Part shown: positions 17,118-26,997 of the stretch, one piece after another
How the letters are laid out: every line of letters begins with the position of its first letter
Position numbering within the stretch: the stretch's first letter is position 1
NCBI RefSeq assembly: GCF_003386665.1
Contig: NZ_QTUB01000001.1
Coordinates: 3,410,001 to 3,474,000, forward strand
Source: Xenorhabdus cabanillasii
GTDB taxonomy: Bacteria; Pseudomonadota; Gammaproteobacteria; Enterobacterales; Enterobacteriaceae
DNA length: 64,000 nucleotides
Reading direction: 5' to 3'
Notes under the pieces: generated by a model
What the model was told of the DNA's origin: nothing
The model's input: only the letters and a program-made list of their open reading frames with translations
The model's database searches: none
Translations under genes and position numbers: made by a program

Positions 17118-18188
17118 ATGACCACATCAACGACCTACCCCGGTGTTTATATTGAAGAAGACGCTTCGCTGTCACTCTCCATTAGTTCCAGTGCAACGGC
17201 AGTGCCTGTTTTTGCTGTCGCAGATAGCGATAGCAATACATTAATATCAGATAAGCCCTATATTCGCATTAGTAACTGGCTGGAATATCTGACACTCAAA
17301 GGTAAACAATTTGATCCTGCCAATACACTTGATATTGCACTACGTGCCTATTTTATTAACGGCGGGGGATATGGCTACCTTATCAAAACTCAAGATTTAG
17401 AAAAGCAGGTCCCAGTACTTGACGATGTGACATTACTGGTTGCCGCCGGAGAAACCATCAACAATGCCGTCAGCGCACTTTGCCAACCGGGCAAAGGCTT
17501 ATTTGCCATTTTTGATGGCCCAACGACCACGCTAAAATCTGATGGCACATCTCGAGATAATTATGCTCAAAACCCATTTGCTGCCGTTTATTATCCCTGG
17601 CTAACGGCAGATTGGGCAGCCGATACCCCCATTCCCCCAAGCGCCGCCATTGCCGGCATCTATTGCTCGGTTGACCGCTCCCGTGGAGTTTGGAAAACAC
17701 CCGCGAATGTCGTGTTACAAGGTGGGATGAAACCGATATTTAAAGTTACCGATGATTTGCAAGGCATCTATAACACCGGCAAAGCCATTAATATCATCCG
17801 CGAATTTCCGAATACGGGTGCCACAGTCTGGGGTGCTCGAACACTTGAGGACAGCGATAACTGGCGTTATATCCCGGTTCGCCGCCTGTTTAACAGCGCG
17901 GAGCAGGATATTAAAAATGCCATGAGCTTCGCGGTGTTTGAACCCAACAGCCAACCGACTTGGGAACGAGTACGCAGTGCCATCAGTAACTATCTGTACA
18001 GTCTGTGGCAGCAAGGTGGTTTAGCGGGAAATAAACCAGATGAAGCTTACTTTGTTCAAATTGGCAAAGATATCACCATGACCGATGACGATATCAAACA
18101 GGGAAAAATGATCATCAAAATCGGTATGGCAGCGGTTCGTCCAGCAGAGTTCATTATCTTGCAGTTTACACAGAACACCGCTCAATAA
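17118..18188 (+). CDS. pvc2: PVC contractile sheath protein 1
   Basis: Pvc2 is the main contractile sheath subunit that wraps the tube. The 356-residue protein begins TYPGVYIEEDASLSLS, typical of phage-tail-like sheath proteins. It has the conserved NVVLQGGMKPIFKVTDD segment and the VWGARTLED-x-DNWRYIPVRRLFN block near residues 230-255. The C-terminal strand exchanged between subunits is AEFIILQFTQN. Its C-terminal half is close to that of Pvc3. A GGAG site lies before the ATG, 15 bp after pvc1. Confidence 0.93.
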   Translation: MTTSTTYPGVYIEEDASLSLSISSSATAVPVFAVADSDSNTLISDKPYIRISNWLEYLTLKGKQFDPANTLDIALRAYFINGGGYGYLIKTQDLEKQVPVLDDVTLLVAAGETINNAVSALCQPGKGLFAIFDGPTTTLKSDGTSRDNYAQNPFAAVYYPWLTADWAADTPIPPSAAIAGIYCSVDRSRGVWKTPANVVLQGGMKPIFKVTDDLQGIYNTGKAINIIREFPNTGATVWGARTLEDSDNWRYIPVRRLFNSAEQDIKNAMSFAVFEPNSQPTWERVRSAISNYLYSLWQQGGLAGNKPDEAYFVQIGKDITMTDDDIKQGKMIIKIGMAAVRPAEFIILQFTQNTAQ

Positions 18189-18199
18189 TTGGAGGCAAC

Positions 18200-19594
18200 A
18201 TGCCAACAATACCAACTTATCCTGGTGTCTATATTGAAGAAGATGCGTCATTAAACCTTTCTGTTAGTCGGGGGAACACGGCAATACCCGTTTTTATTGG
18301 CGTTTTTTCACCCAAAAAAACCAACCTAATATCACAAGTAACACGCGTTAATAGCTGGCTAGATTTTACTAATCTGTTCAATGCGGGTTGTATTACATCA
18401 ATCGCAATTAAATCAACAAAATTGGCTTCAACGCCTGCCCCAACTCTTTTCGAGAGCGTTAAAAGCGATACAGCAGTTGTTGCTACTCCCAATATCTCTG
18501 TTAATGCAGACAATAAAGATCCCGCTTACACTTACGCGGTGGAAACAGATAACTACTACACGACCAGTAGTGATGCCCTAAAACTTTATTTCCAAAATGG
18601 TGGCGGGCCTTGTTATATCCTGCCACGACCAAGTCATTTAACAGAAGGATTTCTGGACTCAATCCCTGAATTAATTGAACAGGCTTTAGAAATTACACTG
18701 ATAGTCTGCCTTAAAGAAAGTGATTATAACCAGGAGGCGATATATAGCAGCCTAACCTCTTTATTAGAGGCCGGCTATTTCCTTATCGCTGACAGCTACA
18801 CTAAAACCAGCATGCCTGACGTTAATGTGCAATCACAAACCGCAACGTATTATCCGGCGGTTAAAGTCTCACAACTTATTCAAGCAGAAGATAGCCAGAT
18901 AGCAGTATCAGGTTATGAAGATGCAAAAACAAAACCCGATGAAGTCAAAAACCTGGCGCAACTCAAAGAAAAAAACCTCACTGTCTACCAACAAGCTGTT
19001 GAAGCAATACAGGACACAATAGCTTCCAACGGCAACACCATTCCCGCCAGTGCTGTCATGGCTGGCATATATTGTGCCACTGATGCCAGCCGTGGTGTCT
19101 GGAAAGCACCAGCGAATGTTGTGCTTAACGGGATTAGTGATGTCACTGAACGGCTCACTGACGATGAGCAAGGTACCATGAATCAAAAAGGTATCAATGC
19201 TATCCGTTATTTCAGTGGGCGTGGCTTTGTTGTATGGGGCGCACGGACTCTACAAAACGATGATAACTGGCGCTACATTCCAGTTCGGCGTCTATTTAAT
19301 GCGGCAGAACGGGACATCAAGCAAGCAATGCGATTTGCCGTCTTTGAACCCAACAGCAAACCCACTTGGGAACGAGTCCGGGCCGCCATTGACAACTATC
19401 TCCATCAACTCTGGCAACAAGGAGCATTAGCGGGAAATAAACCACAAGAGGCCTATTTTGTTCAGATTGGTAAAGGTATCACCATGTCTGACGACGATAT
19501 TAAACAAGGAAAAATGATTGTCAAAGTGGGTATGGCCGCAGTACGACCAGCTGAATTTATCGTTCTGCAATTTACGCAGGATGTCGCTCAGTAA
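18200..19594 (+). CDS. pvc3: PVC contractile sheath protein 2
   Basis: This 464-residue sheath paralogue shares its N-terminal TYPGVYIEEDASLNLS start and its whole C-terminal third with Pvc2. It carries about 100 extra residues between roughly positions 55 and 270. In published PVC and AFP structures the extra region makes an outward-facing domain on the sheath. The conserved GARTLQNDDNWRYIPVRR block and the AEFIVLQFTQ end are present. It starts 11 bp after pvc2 with a GGAGG ribosome site. Confidence 0.92.
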   Translation: MPTIPTYPGVYIEEDASLNLSVSRGNTAIPVFIGVFSPKKTNLISQVTRVNSWLDFTNLFNAGCITSIAIKSTKLASTPAPTLFESVKSDTAVVATPNISVNADNKDPAYTYAVETDNYYTTSSDALKLYFQNGGGPCYILPRPSHLTEGFLDSIPELIEQALEITLIVCLKESDYNQEAIYSSLTSLLEAGYFLIADSYTKTSMPDVNVQSQTATYYPAVKVSQLIQAEDSQIAVSGYEDAKTKPDEVKNLAQLKEKNLTVYQQAVEAIQDTIASNGNTIPASAVMAGIYCATDASRGVWKAPANVVLNGISDVTERLTDDEQGTMNQKGINAIRYFSGRGFVVWGARTLQNDDNWRYIPVRRLFNAAERDIKQAMRFAVFEPNSKPTWERVRAAIDNYLHQLWQQGALAGNKPQEAYFVQIGKGITMSDDDIKQGKMIVKVGMAAVRPAEFIVLQFTQDVAQ

Positions 19595-19659
19595 TCTCCA
19601 TGATTAAACACAGGCACTGTATTGACAGTGCCTATCTAACCACTTTGGAGGAGATGATG

Positions 19660-20898
19660 ATGGAAAGAATTCAACCGGGCGTGACCTTAACAGAAAGTAT
19701 CATTACCACAGGCCAGCAAGAGATACCCAGCGCAGTGCCCGTATTTATTGGCTATACCGCCCATAATCCACAACAACTAAAACTACAGCAAGCAGAAACC
19801 GCAGTGCGTATCGACAATCTGGCGGAATATAACCAGCTATTTGGTGACAATCATCTGATGGCGTTGGCCGTCAGGCATTATTTCAATAATGGCGGGCAAC
19901 CGGCTTTTGTTTTACCGCTGCCAGGCAATATGCCCTCAGCAAATATCACCCAAGCGGAAGCTGAAACCCTGATGACAGTATTAGGCTCTGATGCGGTAAC
20001 AGAGGCCATTGGCGGTGAAACACAAATTACCCTGATTTTGGCACCGGATATCGCCCGGCTGAATGACAGTGTGATTAAGGATCAAAACACCTTAGTCAAT
20101 CTGTGGTCTGAAGGTTGGATGACCCTGCTGCAACTGAGCCAGATCCGTTCCAACCTTTTTGTGCTGCTGGATGCGCCGGATGAAGTTGAACAAGCTCAAC
20201 AATGTTTGAATGGTTTCTCATCAGCGTATCGCCAATGGGGAGCGGCCTATTGGCCTCGTCTGGAAACCACTTATCAGGACGTACCCAGCAAAGATATAGC
20301 CAACAAAGAAGGTATCGTACTCTCCCCCACCGCCGCCATCGCAGCACTTATTCAGCGCACAGATAGCGAAGTCGGTGTGTGGAAGGCGCCGGCCAATATT
20401 GCCCTGTCTCAGGTTATCCGGCCGGTTAAATCCTATCTTCAAGGGAATGTGCTGTTTAACGCCAATGGCGCTTCGCTCAATGTGATCCGCAGTTTCCCCG
20501 GCAAAGGCATACGCATATGGGGATGCCGCACGCTGGAAAACACCGATAATACGCCATGGCGTTACCTGCAAACCCGCCGTCTGGTTTCTTATGTCACCGT
20601 GCATCTGGCGCAATTGGCCCGTATGTACATCTTTGAACCCAATAACGAACTGACATGGATGAAATGCAAGGGACAAAGTTACAACTGGTTACGGCAATTG
20701 TGGTTACAGGGCGGCTTGTACGGATCACGGGAAGATGAGGCATTTACTGTGCTGTTAGGAGTAAATGAGACGATGACCGAAGAGGATATCCGTGCCGGGA
20801 AAATGGTCATGAAAGTCGCCCTGGCCGTATTGTCTCCCGCTGAATTTATTGAGATCAGTTTGGTCTTTGATACCCAAACGGGAGCGCTTTTGTCTTAA
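19660..20898 (+). CDS. pvc4: PVC contractile sheath protein 3
   Basis: Pvc4 is the third sheath-type protein, thought to form the base ring contacting the baseplate. I place the start at the third of three adjacent ATGs (19654, 19657, 19660), because GGAGG at 19647-19651 then has normal spacing; an upstream ATG at 19600 would add a non-homologous leader. The resulting 412-residue protein begins MERIQPGVTLTES. It contains WKAPANIALSQ and GCRTLENTDNTPWRYLQTRRL, diverged versions of the Pvc2/3 blocks, and ends with a variant of the subunit-linking strand. Confidence 0.9.
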   Translation: MERIQPGVTLTESIITTGQQEIPSAVPVFIGYTAHNPQQLKLQQAETAVRIDNLAEYNQLFGDNHLMALAVRHYFNNGGQPAFVLPLPGNMPSANITQAEAETLMTVLGSDAVTEAIGGETQITLILAPDIARLNDSVIKDQNTLVNLWSEGWMTLLQLSQIRSNLFVLLDAPDEVEQAQQCLNGFSSAYRQWGAAYWPRLETTYQDVPSKDIANKEGIVLSPTAAIAALIQRTDSEVGVWKAPANIALSQVIRPVKSYLQGNVLFNANGASLNVIRSFPGKGIRIWGCRTLENTDNTPWRYLQTRRLVSYVTVHLAQLARMYIFEPNNELTWMKCKGQSYNWLRQLWLQGGLYGSREDEAFTVLLGVNETMTEEDIRAGKMVMKVALAVLSPAEFIEISLVFDTQTGALLS

Positions 20899-20913
20899 GA
20901 AGGAAAGAGCACA

Positions 20914-21372
20914 ATGAACGATTATTACACCCCCGTGGTATCCCACCGTTTTATGGCGAGTTTTATTTTTAATGGCATTCCCGATCCGCTGGATATCCGC
21001 TTTCAGCGCATTTCCGGCCTGAGTCGGGAGCTTCAGGTGACCCAGCACAGTCAAGGCGGCGAAAACGCCCGCAATAACTATCTGGCCGAGAAGATCCAAC
21101 ACGGCACATTAACGCTGGAACGTGGCGTGATGACGGTTTCTCCTTTGACCTGGATGTTTGACCGCGTATTGCGCGGAGAAAAAATCGCCTATGCAGATGT
21201 GGTGATTATGCTGTTAAACGAAAATTTATTGCCCGTATCCAGTTGGACACTGAGCAATGCCTTGCCGGTACGCTGGCAAACCGGCGACTTTGACGCGAAC
21301 AGCAACGCCATTTTGGTGAATACCCTTGAACTACGCTATCAGGATATGTGCTGGTTGGGAGTCAAAGTATGA
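20914..21372 (+). CDS. pvc5: PVC tube protein 2 (tube-baseplate adaptor)
   Basis: This 152-residue tube-like protein (gp19 superfamily) is diverged from Pvc1. In related particles it forms the first ring linking the spike hub to the tube. Conserved points are [22 protein letters not shown] near the start, [16 protein letters not shown] in the middle and the W-T-L-SNALPV segment corresponding to NVANAFPT of Pvc1. An AAGGA site precedes the ATG. Its stop overlaps the pvc6 start (ATGA). Confidence 0.9.
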   Translation: MNDYYTPVVSHRFMASFIFNGIPDPLDIRFQRISGLSRELQVTQHSQGGENARNNYLAEKIQHGTLTLERGVMTVSPLTWMFDRVLRGEKIAYADVVIMLLNENLLPVSSWTLSNALPVRWQTGDFDANSNAILVNTLELRYQDMCWLGVKV

Positions 21373-21566
21373 CAGTAGAAATCAGAGAATTAATCATTCA
21401 GGCAAAAGTGGTGTCATCAGCGCCAATACGACCAACGCAAGCGACTGAATCAGACCGGCAAGGCCATTCGTTGATTCAGGAAAGCCTGGATGAAGCAATC
21501 CTGATTGAAAAAATTAAACGCGAAGTGTTGGCCGCATTACGCGATGAGGAAGGGTGGCGTCCATGA
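21369..21566 (+). CDS. pvc6: Small PVC structural protein
   Basis: This 65-residue protein occupies the pvc6/afp6 position. I choose the ATG at 21369, inside the pvc5 stop codon, over an upstream in-frame start, because ATGA coupling recurs at the next two gene borders. The sequence has a conserved start ([13 protein letters not shown]) and an acidic, helical C-terminus. It has no enzymatic motif. In related particles the homologue is a minor component near the spike hub. The assignment rests mainly on gene order. Confidence 0.82.
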   Translation: MTVEIRELIIQAKVVSSAPIRPTQATESDRQGHSLIQESLDEAILIEKIKREVLAALRDEEGWRP

Positions 21567-22255
21567 GTCTGATTGAACGTGGTTTAGCAAAGCTGACCAT
21601 TAATGCTTATAAAGACAGGGAAGGGAAAATACGGGCAGGCACCGTGCAAGCCATGTATAACCCCGATTCCCTGCAACTGGATTACCAAACGGATTATCAA
21701 CAATCTCAGGCTATTAATAGTGAGAAACAACACAGTACTTATGTACAGGCCAGGCCCGCAGGGTTATCCCTTGAGTTGATTTTTGATGCCACGATGCCGG
21801 GTAACAAAACCCCCGTTGAAGCTCAGCTAATGCAGCTGAAACAACTGTGCAGTGTGGATGCCACCAGTAATGAAACGCGATTCCTGCAAATTAAATGGGG
21901 GAAAATGCGTTGGGAAAACCGCGGTTATTTTTCTGGCAGGGCGGAAGGTCTGTCTGTGAATTACACCTTGTTTGATCGTGATGCCACTCCCTTGCGGGCG
22001 CGGGTCATTCTGACACTGGTGGCGGATGAAAGTCTGGTCTTGCAGGAGACAGAACAGAACCTGAAATCGCCGGCAAAAATCGCCTTACGGGTACAAGATG
22101 GCGCATCGCTGGCGCTGATGGCAGCGAGTACGGCATCAACTCTGTCCGGCGGCGTCGATTATTTGACACTGGCCTGGCAAAACGGTCTGGATAACCTCAA
22201 TGGGTTTGTACCGGGTGAAATATTACAGGCCACCAAAGGAGAAGACGCACCATGA
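21563..22255 (+). CDS. pvc7: PVC hub adaptor with LysM-like domain
   Basis: Pvc7 corresponds to the gp53/LysM-type adaptor that stabilises the spike-baseplate joint. The 230-residue protein starts at the ATG overlapping the pvc6 stop. It shows the family pattern [20 protein letters not shown], a central [15 protein letters not shown] block and an [13 protein letters not shown] strand region. The C-terminus lacks a clear LysM repeat by eye, so the name follows family knowledge and position. Its end overlaps pvc8 by four bases. Confidence 0.87.
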   Translation: MSLIERGLAKLTINAYKDREGKIRAGTVQAMYNPDSLQLDYQTDYQQSQAINSEKQHSTYVQARPAGLSLELIFDATMPGNKTPVEAQLMQLKQLCSVDATSNETRFLQIKWGKMRWENRGYFSGRAEGLSVNYTLFDRDATPLRARVILTLVADESLVLQETEQNLKSPAKIALRVQDGASLALMAASTASTLSGGVDYLTLAWQNGLDNLNGFVPGEILQATKGEDAP

Positions 22256-23868
22256 ACCATCAACTGAAAATTATTGCAGATGGCAAGGTATTGTCTCTTT
22301 TGGCCGCCGTCGATGTGGAGACCTATTACCGCGTTAACAGCATCCCTTCGGCAACGCTGAAATTCAGCCTGCCGGACAGGCCACTTTCCTCTTTCAGCCA
22401 GACAGATGTACAGGCAGAACTGGCCCATTGTCAAGTAGGCAAAACCCTGCGTCTGGAAGTGACTGATGGCGGCCGGAAATCGGTGTTGTTTAACGGCCTG
22501 ATTACCCGTAACACGTTGAAGATCCAAAATAAGCAATTATTGCTCACGTTGCTCGTCAAACATCGCTTGCAACTGATGGTGGATACCCAACATTCACAAC
22601 TGTTTAAAGACAGCAATGAAAAATCAGTCTTAAACACCCTATTGAATCAGGCTGGCATCAAGGCTCACTTTGAACAGATAGCCGCGTTAGATCAAAAGCA
22701 TGAGCAGATGGTGCAATTTCGCTGTTCAGACTGGCGTTTTCTGCTGTGTCGGCTATCAGCCACTGGCGTATGGCTGTTACCCACGACAGAAGGCACCCGG
22801 CTTGTCCAACCTGAATCCCTGAAATCTAACTCAACCTATACCCTGAAAAACCGGGGGGATGAGAAAAAAGATATCGTCGTCAAAGATGCAAGCTGGCAGT
22901 TTGACAATCATCTTAACCCCGCTTCACTGGAAGTCAGTGGCTGGGATATCAGTAAACAACAGGAGTTGTCAGGCGGCCGCTACGGCAGTGTTGCCGTGGG
23001 GAAAGAGGCACTCTCCCCTGATAGGCTGGCGTCTTTGAATAAAACAAGTTGGGACATTCGCTACAGCAGTCCGTTAACCACCCAAGAAAGCGGCTATCTG
23101 GCACAGGGACTATTGCTGAATCAGCGTGTTTCTGGCGTCACAGGCGAATTCCTGCTTAAAGGCGATGGGCGTTATCAGTTAGGGGATAACATTCAATTAA
23201 CGGGATTTGGTTCACAATTGGATGGCACAGCCAGCATTACGGCGGTTCGCCATCGTTTTAACCGACGAATTGATTGGGAAACCACCCTGAGCATGGGCTT
23301 ACAACAGGAATATCTGTCCGTGTTGCCCGATGCCCCCGAACTGCATATTGCGACAGTAGCGAAGTATCAGCAGGACAAGGCAGCCTTGAACCGCATTCCG
23401 ATTATTTTGCCGGTGTTGAATCGCCCAAATGAATTTCTGTGGGCAAGATTAGGGAAGCCTTACGCCAGTCACGAAAGCGGTTTCTGTTTTTACCCGGAAC
23501 CCGGTGACGAAGTGATTGTCGGATTCTTTGAAAGTGATCCACGTTATCCGGTGATTCTGGGGGCAATGCACAATCCGAAAAATAAAGCGCCTTTAGAACC
23601 TACCCAAGATAATCAGGAAAAAGTTTTGGTGATTAAACAAGGTGAAAACCAACAACAAATTGTCATCAATGGCAAAGAAAAAATTATCCGAATCAATGCG
23701 GGAGATAATCAAATCACGCTCCAACAGGATAAAGATATTTCTCTGTCAACGAAAAAAGAATTAACACTGAAAGCGCAGACAATGAATGCCCAAATGGATA
23801 AATCGCTCAATCTGTCCGGCAAAAACAGTGTTGAAATCAAAGGTGCCAAAATTAATCTTACCCAGTGA
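22252..23868 (+). CDS. pvc8: PVC spike hub, VgrG-like
   Basis: Pvc8 is the central spike: a gp27-like hub fused to a gp5-like needle, equivalent to T6SS VgrG. The 538-residue protein has the hub domain in residues about 1-370. An OB-fold follows, with the segment GFCFYPEPGDEVIVGFFESDPRYPVILGAMHNPKNKAP (about 407-445). A C-terminal beta-helix of short repeats (KEKIIRINAGDNQITLQQD, SLSTKKELTLKA) follows. No effector domain is fused to the tip. The gene overlaps pvc7, and pvc9 follows after 10 bp. Confidence 0.93.
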   Translation: MNHQLKIIADGKVLSLLAAVDVETYYRVNSIPSATLKFSLPDRPLSSFSQTDVQAELAHCQVGKTLRLEVTDGGRKSVLFNGLITRNTLKIQNKQLLLTLLVKHRLQLMVDTQHSQLFKDSNEKSVLNTLLNQAGIKAHFEQIAALDQKHEQMVQFRCSDWRFLLCRLSATGVWLLPTTEGTRLVQPESLKSNSTYTLKNRGDEKKDIVVKDASWQFDNHLNPASLEVSGWDISKQQELSGGRYGSVAVGKEALSPDRLASLNKTSWDIRYSSPLTTQESGYLAQGLLLNQRVSGVTGEFLLKGDGRYQLGDNIQLTGFGSQLDGTASITAVRHRFNRRIDWETTLSMGLQQEYLSVLPDAPELHIATVAKYQQDKAALNRIPIILPVLNRPNEFLWARLGKPYASHESGFCFYPEPGDEVIVGFFESDPRYPVILGAMHNPKNKAPLEPTQDNQEKVLVIKQGENQQQIVINGKEKIIRINAGDNQITLQQDKDISLSTKKELTLKAQTMNAQMDKSLNLSGKNSVEIKGAKINLTQ

Positions 23869-23878
23869 AAGGTGAACA

Positions 23879-24301
23879 ATGGAAAACCAAATACTGACAC
23901 AACTCTATGGTCGTGGTTGGGCGTTCCCTCCCGCGTTTTCCCTTGAAAAGGGGGTGGAAATGGCTGAGGGGGCGGAAGATGTGCGCCAGAGTTTGCACAT
24001 TCTGTTCAGCACTGAGCCGGGGGAGCGCCTGATGCGCGAAAATTATGGCTGCGGATTAAATGATTTTATGTTTGAAAATATCCGCAACGAATTGTTTGCT
24101 GAAATTGAATCCCATATCCATGACAGCGTATTGCGTTATGAATCACGGGCGGATATTACGGATATCCAAGTTCTTCAATCACCAAACAGCAAGAATACCC
24201 TGCAAGTGCAGGTCATGTACCGCCTGCGGGGAAGCGATATCAATCAGCAAATTCAGGGAACACTGGCACTGAGTGAAGGTCGGGTAATGGAGGTGGTATG
24301 A
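23879..24301 (+). CDS. pvc9: PVC baseplate wedge protein, gp25-like
   Basis: This 140-residue protein belongs to the GPW/gp25 family, which nucleates sheath assembly at the baseplate. The family block is clear: GRGWAFPPAF, EDVRQSLHILFSTEPGERLM and the following NYGCGLNDFMFE. Length matches gp25 homologues. An AAGGTGA ribosome site precedes the ATG and the stop overlaps the pvc10 start. Confidence 0.92.
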   Translation: MENQILTQLYGRGWAFPPAFSLEKGVEMAEGAEDVRQSLHILFSTEPGERLMRENYGCGLNDFMFENIRNELFAEIESHIHDSVLRYESRADITDIQVLQSPNSKNTLQVQVMYRLRGSDINQQIQGTLALSEGRVMEVV

Positions 24302-24723
24302 GTGAGTCCATTGTGACAGACGGTGACATACTCCAGTTTGATCCCAACTTTGGAAATCGACAGGTGACGGTTTCCAGCCCGGGTAAGATCAGCGGTAAAG
24401 GACATGCGCAGGTAAACGGCAAGAAAGTCTGCATTCTGGGGGATGAGAAACAAGTCAGGGTTTCTGCAACCTATATCACAGCAATGCATACAACACCGGG
24501 AACCGGCACCATTACCATCAGTGCGTTGGATGCCAGCCAGCAAGCCCTTCAATGTACCAGTGGCGCGGCCTTAATTATCAAGGGGCAGAAGTTTACAGCC
24601 ATGTTTACGCCTCAATCACCCGCCATCAATAATACCGTGAACCCGCCGCAACCGGATGTTACAACGCCTTCATCGGGCACAGGAAGTTTTATCACTCAAC
24701 AAAATTTTGCCACCGTGAATTAA
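24298..24723 (+). CDS. pvc10: PVC spike tip, PAAR-like
   Basis: Pvc10 caps the Pvc8 needle in the role of a PAAR protein. The 141-residue protein has short beta repeats (FGNRQVTVSSPGKISGKGHAQVNGKKVCILGDE) and a central TTPGTGTITISALD strand pair. A Pro/Thr-rich tail follows (residues about 112-130). Classical PAAR triplets are not obvious, so the identification rests on the family pattern and on gene order between the gp25-like and gp6-like genes. It is followed by a pair of hairpins. Confidence 0.85.
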   Translation: MSESIVTDGDILQFDPNFGNRQVTVSSPGKISGKGHAQVNGKKVCILGDEKQVRVSATYITAMHTTPGTGTITISALDASQQALQCTSGAALIIKGQKFTAMFTPQSPAINNTVNPPQPDVTTPSSGTGSFITQQNFATVN

Positions 24724-24756
24724 GGCATTGGCTGAAACAAATCGAAATTAAACAGT

Positions 24757-24791
24757 GTGAATAATCCTTTATTCACAGAGGAATCTCTGTG
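24757..24791 (+). other. Overlapping intercistronic hairpins, pvc10/pvc11
   Basis: Two stem-loops share three bases. GTGAATAA / TTATTCAC spans 24757-24776 with a TCCT loop. CACAGAG / CTCTGTG spans 24774-24791 with a GAAT loop. Because they share CAC they cannot both close fully. They lie 17 bp upstream of the chosen pvc11 start and are not followed by a T-run, so they are not a terminator. Confidence 0.6.
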
Positions 24792-24807
24792 CCACACAGG
24801 TGATATT

Positions 24808-26997
24808 ATGGAATTAACTGAGTTAAATAATACATTGTCAGACTTGGTGCCGACGAACGGTTTTAAATTAGATAATCGAACCAGTTTGCAATTACTCCAA
24901 TATATTGAAAAGTACACAAAAATAATTCCCTTCAATCAGGGCGATAACCATTGGAATGACTTTTTCTTTATGGCGAATAATACGCCAGAGAAACTGGCTG
25001 AATTATATCAAGGGGAAATCGAAGCCAATGGGGAATTATTACCTCATCAAGCTTTTCTATTAGCGGTATTACGATTATTGGAAACACCAATCTCCTTATT
25101 GAATACCTTACCTGCGGCTCATCGCAATCTCTATTATCGGGCGCTTTTGGGGCTGTCCCCCCGCCCGGCACAACCCGATCAGGTTGCCTTGTCGGTGGAA
25201 CTGAATTCAACAGTCACAGAGCAACTGCTCACTAAAGGCACCTTGTTTGAAGCGGGACAAGATGAACAAGGCAATGCCCTGCAATATGCGCTGGATGCCA
25301 ATTTGCTGGCGAACCGAGGCTATATTAGTGACTTGTACTGGTTACGGAATAAAGAACAGCAGCAATGGGTTATCGCGACCCCCTGGGATTTACAGGCACA
25401 GATAGCATTGCCATCTGATGGGATACGATTATTCAGTAAAACGGATCAGGATAAATCTGTGCTGGGCGGAGTGTTAATCACTTCCGCACAGTTGGCGATG
25501 GAAGAAGGGACCAGAAAGATAACTGTTACCTTTGAGAAAGACATGGATAGCAAAAGTTTGCTGGCACAAATCAGCAGTGGCAACCAATGGCTGGCCTTAA
25601 CGTTAACTGACGGGGGAAATAAAAAAGAAGTCATCCTGACGCTTTCGGATAAAGAGCCGGCAATCAGTGCGCCAGAGGATCTGGATAACCTGGTTTTCAC
25701 CCAGCCAGTACTCCGGCTACAGGGAGAAGACAGCCAGGCACTGCCCACAGTGACCGAACTCAAAGTGCAAGAGGCCGTAGATAAAGCCTCGTTCGAAACG
25801 TATCACATTACCCCCTTTGGTTATAGTCCCAAAATTGAGCCATTGGAAGCAAACCCCACGTTATATCTCGGTATCACTGACGTCGAGCCGGGACAAACTT
25901 TATCGCTCTATTGGAAATTAAAATCACCGCAGCAACCCGAAAAAGTTTCCTGGTATTACCTGAATCAAAAAAATCAATGGGCTGCATTGGATGCGTGGGT
26001 CAATGATGAAACCAAACATTTGTATCAGGATGGCACCTGGCAGGTTGTACTGCCCGCTGGTGCCTCCAATCAGGAAACAAAGATGCCAGCGGGACGCTAT
26101 TGGTTAAAGGCAATCGTGGTTATCCCCACACATAACGACTCATGGGGAAAAAGCCCTTGGTTATACGGCCTGATCTATAACACCCTGACTGCAACATTGG
26201 TGAATGCCGATAACATCAGTCACAGCCATTTCTTAACGCCATTACCGGCAGGCACTATTCAGCGTCCGGTTGAACCCATCATTGTCGTGGCTTCAATCAG
26301 CCAGCCTTGGGCGTCATGGAATGGACGTGTACCAGAAACCGACAGCGCTTTTTTTGAACGGGGAGCTCAACACCTGTCCCACCGTAACCGAGCCTTAACC
26401 TGGGGCAATATGGCGACACTGTTAAAAGAGCGTTATGTCAGCATCTTTGATGTTAAGTACCCAGACAATGATGAACTCACCAGAGTACCAACATTGGAGG
26501 AACAGAAACTGATAATCATTCCTGCCAACCGATACAACGACAGCGATGACCCTTTGCGTCCGGTACTAAACCCGGCACGTCTGCAAGAAATGGCCGAGTG
26601 GTTACAGCAAAAAGCCTCTCCCTGGGCTGAGATTAAGATCAACAATCCCCAATATGTTGATGTGAACATTAATTACACGGTGGTTTTTAAGCCGGATGTT
26701 AACAACGATTTTGGCTATCGCCAGCTACGGCAGCAACTCAGTGAGGCGTATATGCCCTGGAGCGTCGATGAGCAGCGACCCGTTATGTTGAATAACAGCA
26801 TTAACTATTACCAGTTACTGGCGACCATTCAACAGCAGCCGCTGGTTGAGCGGGTCACCTGTCTGACGCTGTGTCGGGCGGATGCGGCTAAAGGCAGTGA
26901 TATCACCGTATCGGTGGAAGCCAAAGATAATGAGGTGCTGATTTTAGTCTGGAACGCAGACGATAAGCTGCAATGCCGAGGAAATAACGATGAATAA
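24808..26997 (+). CDS. pvc11: PVC baseplate wedge protein, gp6-like
   Basis: Pvc11 is a baseplate J / gp6-type wedge component. I start at the ATG at 24808, which has AGGTGA at good spacing. A GTG at 24757 would be the alternative but lies within a hairpin. This gives 729 residues. The C-terminal third holds the most conserved wedge sequence (RVPTLEEQKLIIIPANRYND, then the EIKINNPQYVDVNINYTVVFKP segment). The central part is variable and beta-rich. It overlaps pvc12 by 8 bases. Confidence 0.9.
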   Translation: MELTELNNTLSDLVPTNGFKLDNRTSLQLLQYIEKYTKIIPFNQGDNHWNDFFFMANNTPEKLAELYQGEIEANGELLPHQAFLLAVLRLLETPISLLNTLPAAHRNLYYRALLGLSPRPAQPDQVALSVELNSTVTEQLLTKGTLFEAGQDEQGNALQYALDANLLANRGYISDLYWLRNKEQQQWVIATPWDLQAQIALPSDGIRLFSKTDQDKSVLGGVLITSAQLAMEEGTRKITVTFEKDMDSKSLLAQISSGNQWLALTLTDGGNKKEVILTLSDKEPAISAPEDLDNLVFTQPVLRLQGEDSQALPTVTELKVQEAVDKASFETYHITPFGYSPKIEPLEANPTLYLGITDVEPGQTLSLYWKLKSPQQPEKVSWYYLNQKNQWAALDAWVNDETKHLYQDGTWQVVLPAGASNQETKMPAGRYWLKAIVVIPTHNDSWGKSPWLYGLIYNTLTATLVNADNISHSHFLTPLPAGTIQRPVEPIIVVASISQPWASWNGRVPETDSAFFERGAQHLSHRNRALTWGNMATLLKERYVSIFDVKYPDNDELTRVPTLEEQKLIIIPANRYNDSDDPLRPVLNPARLQEMAEWLQQKASPWAEIKINNPQYVDVNINYTVVFKPDVNNDFGYRQLRQQLSEAYMPWSVDEQRPVMLNNSINYYQLLATIQQQPLVERVTCLTLCRADAAKGSDITVSVEAKDNEVLILVWNADDKLQCRGNNDE

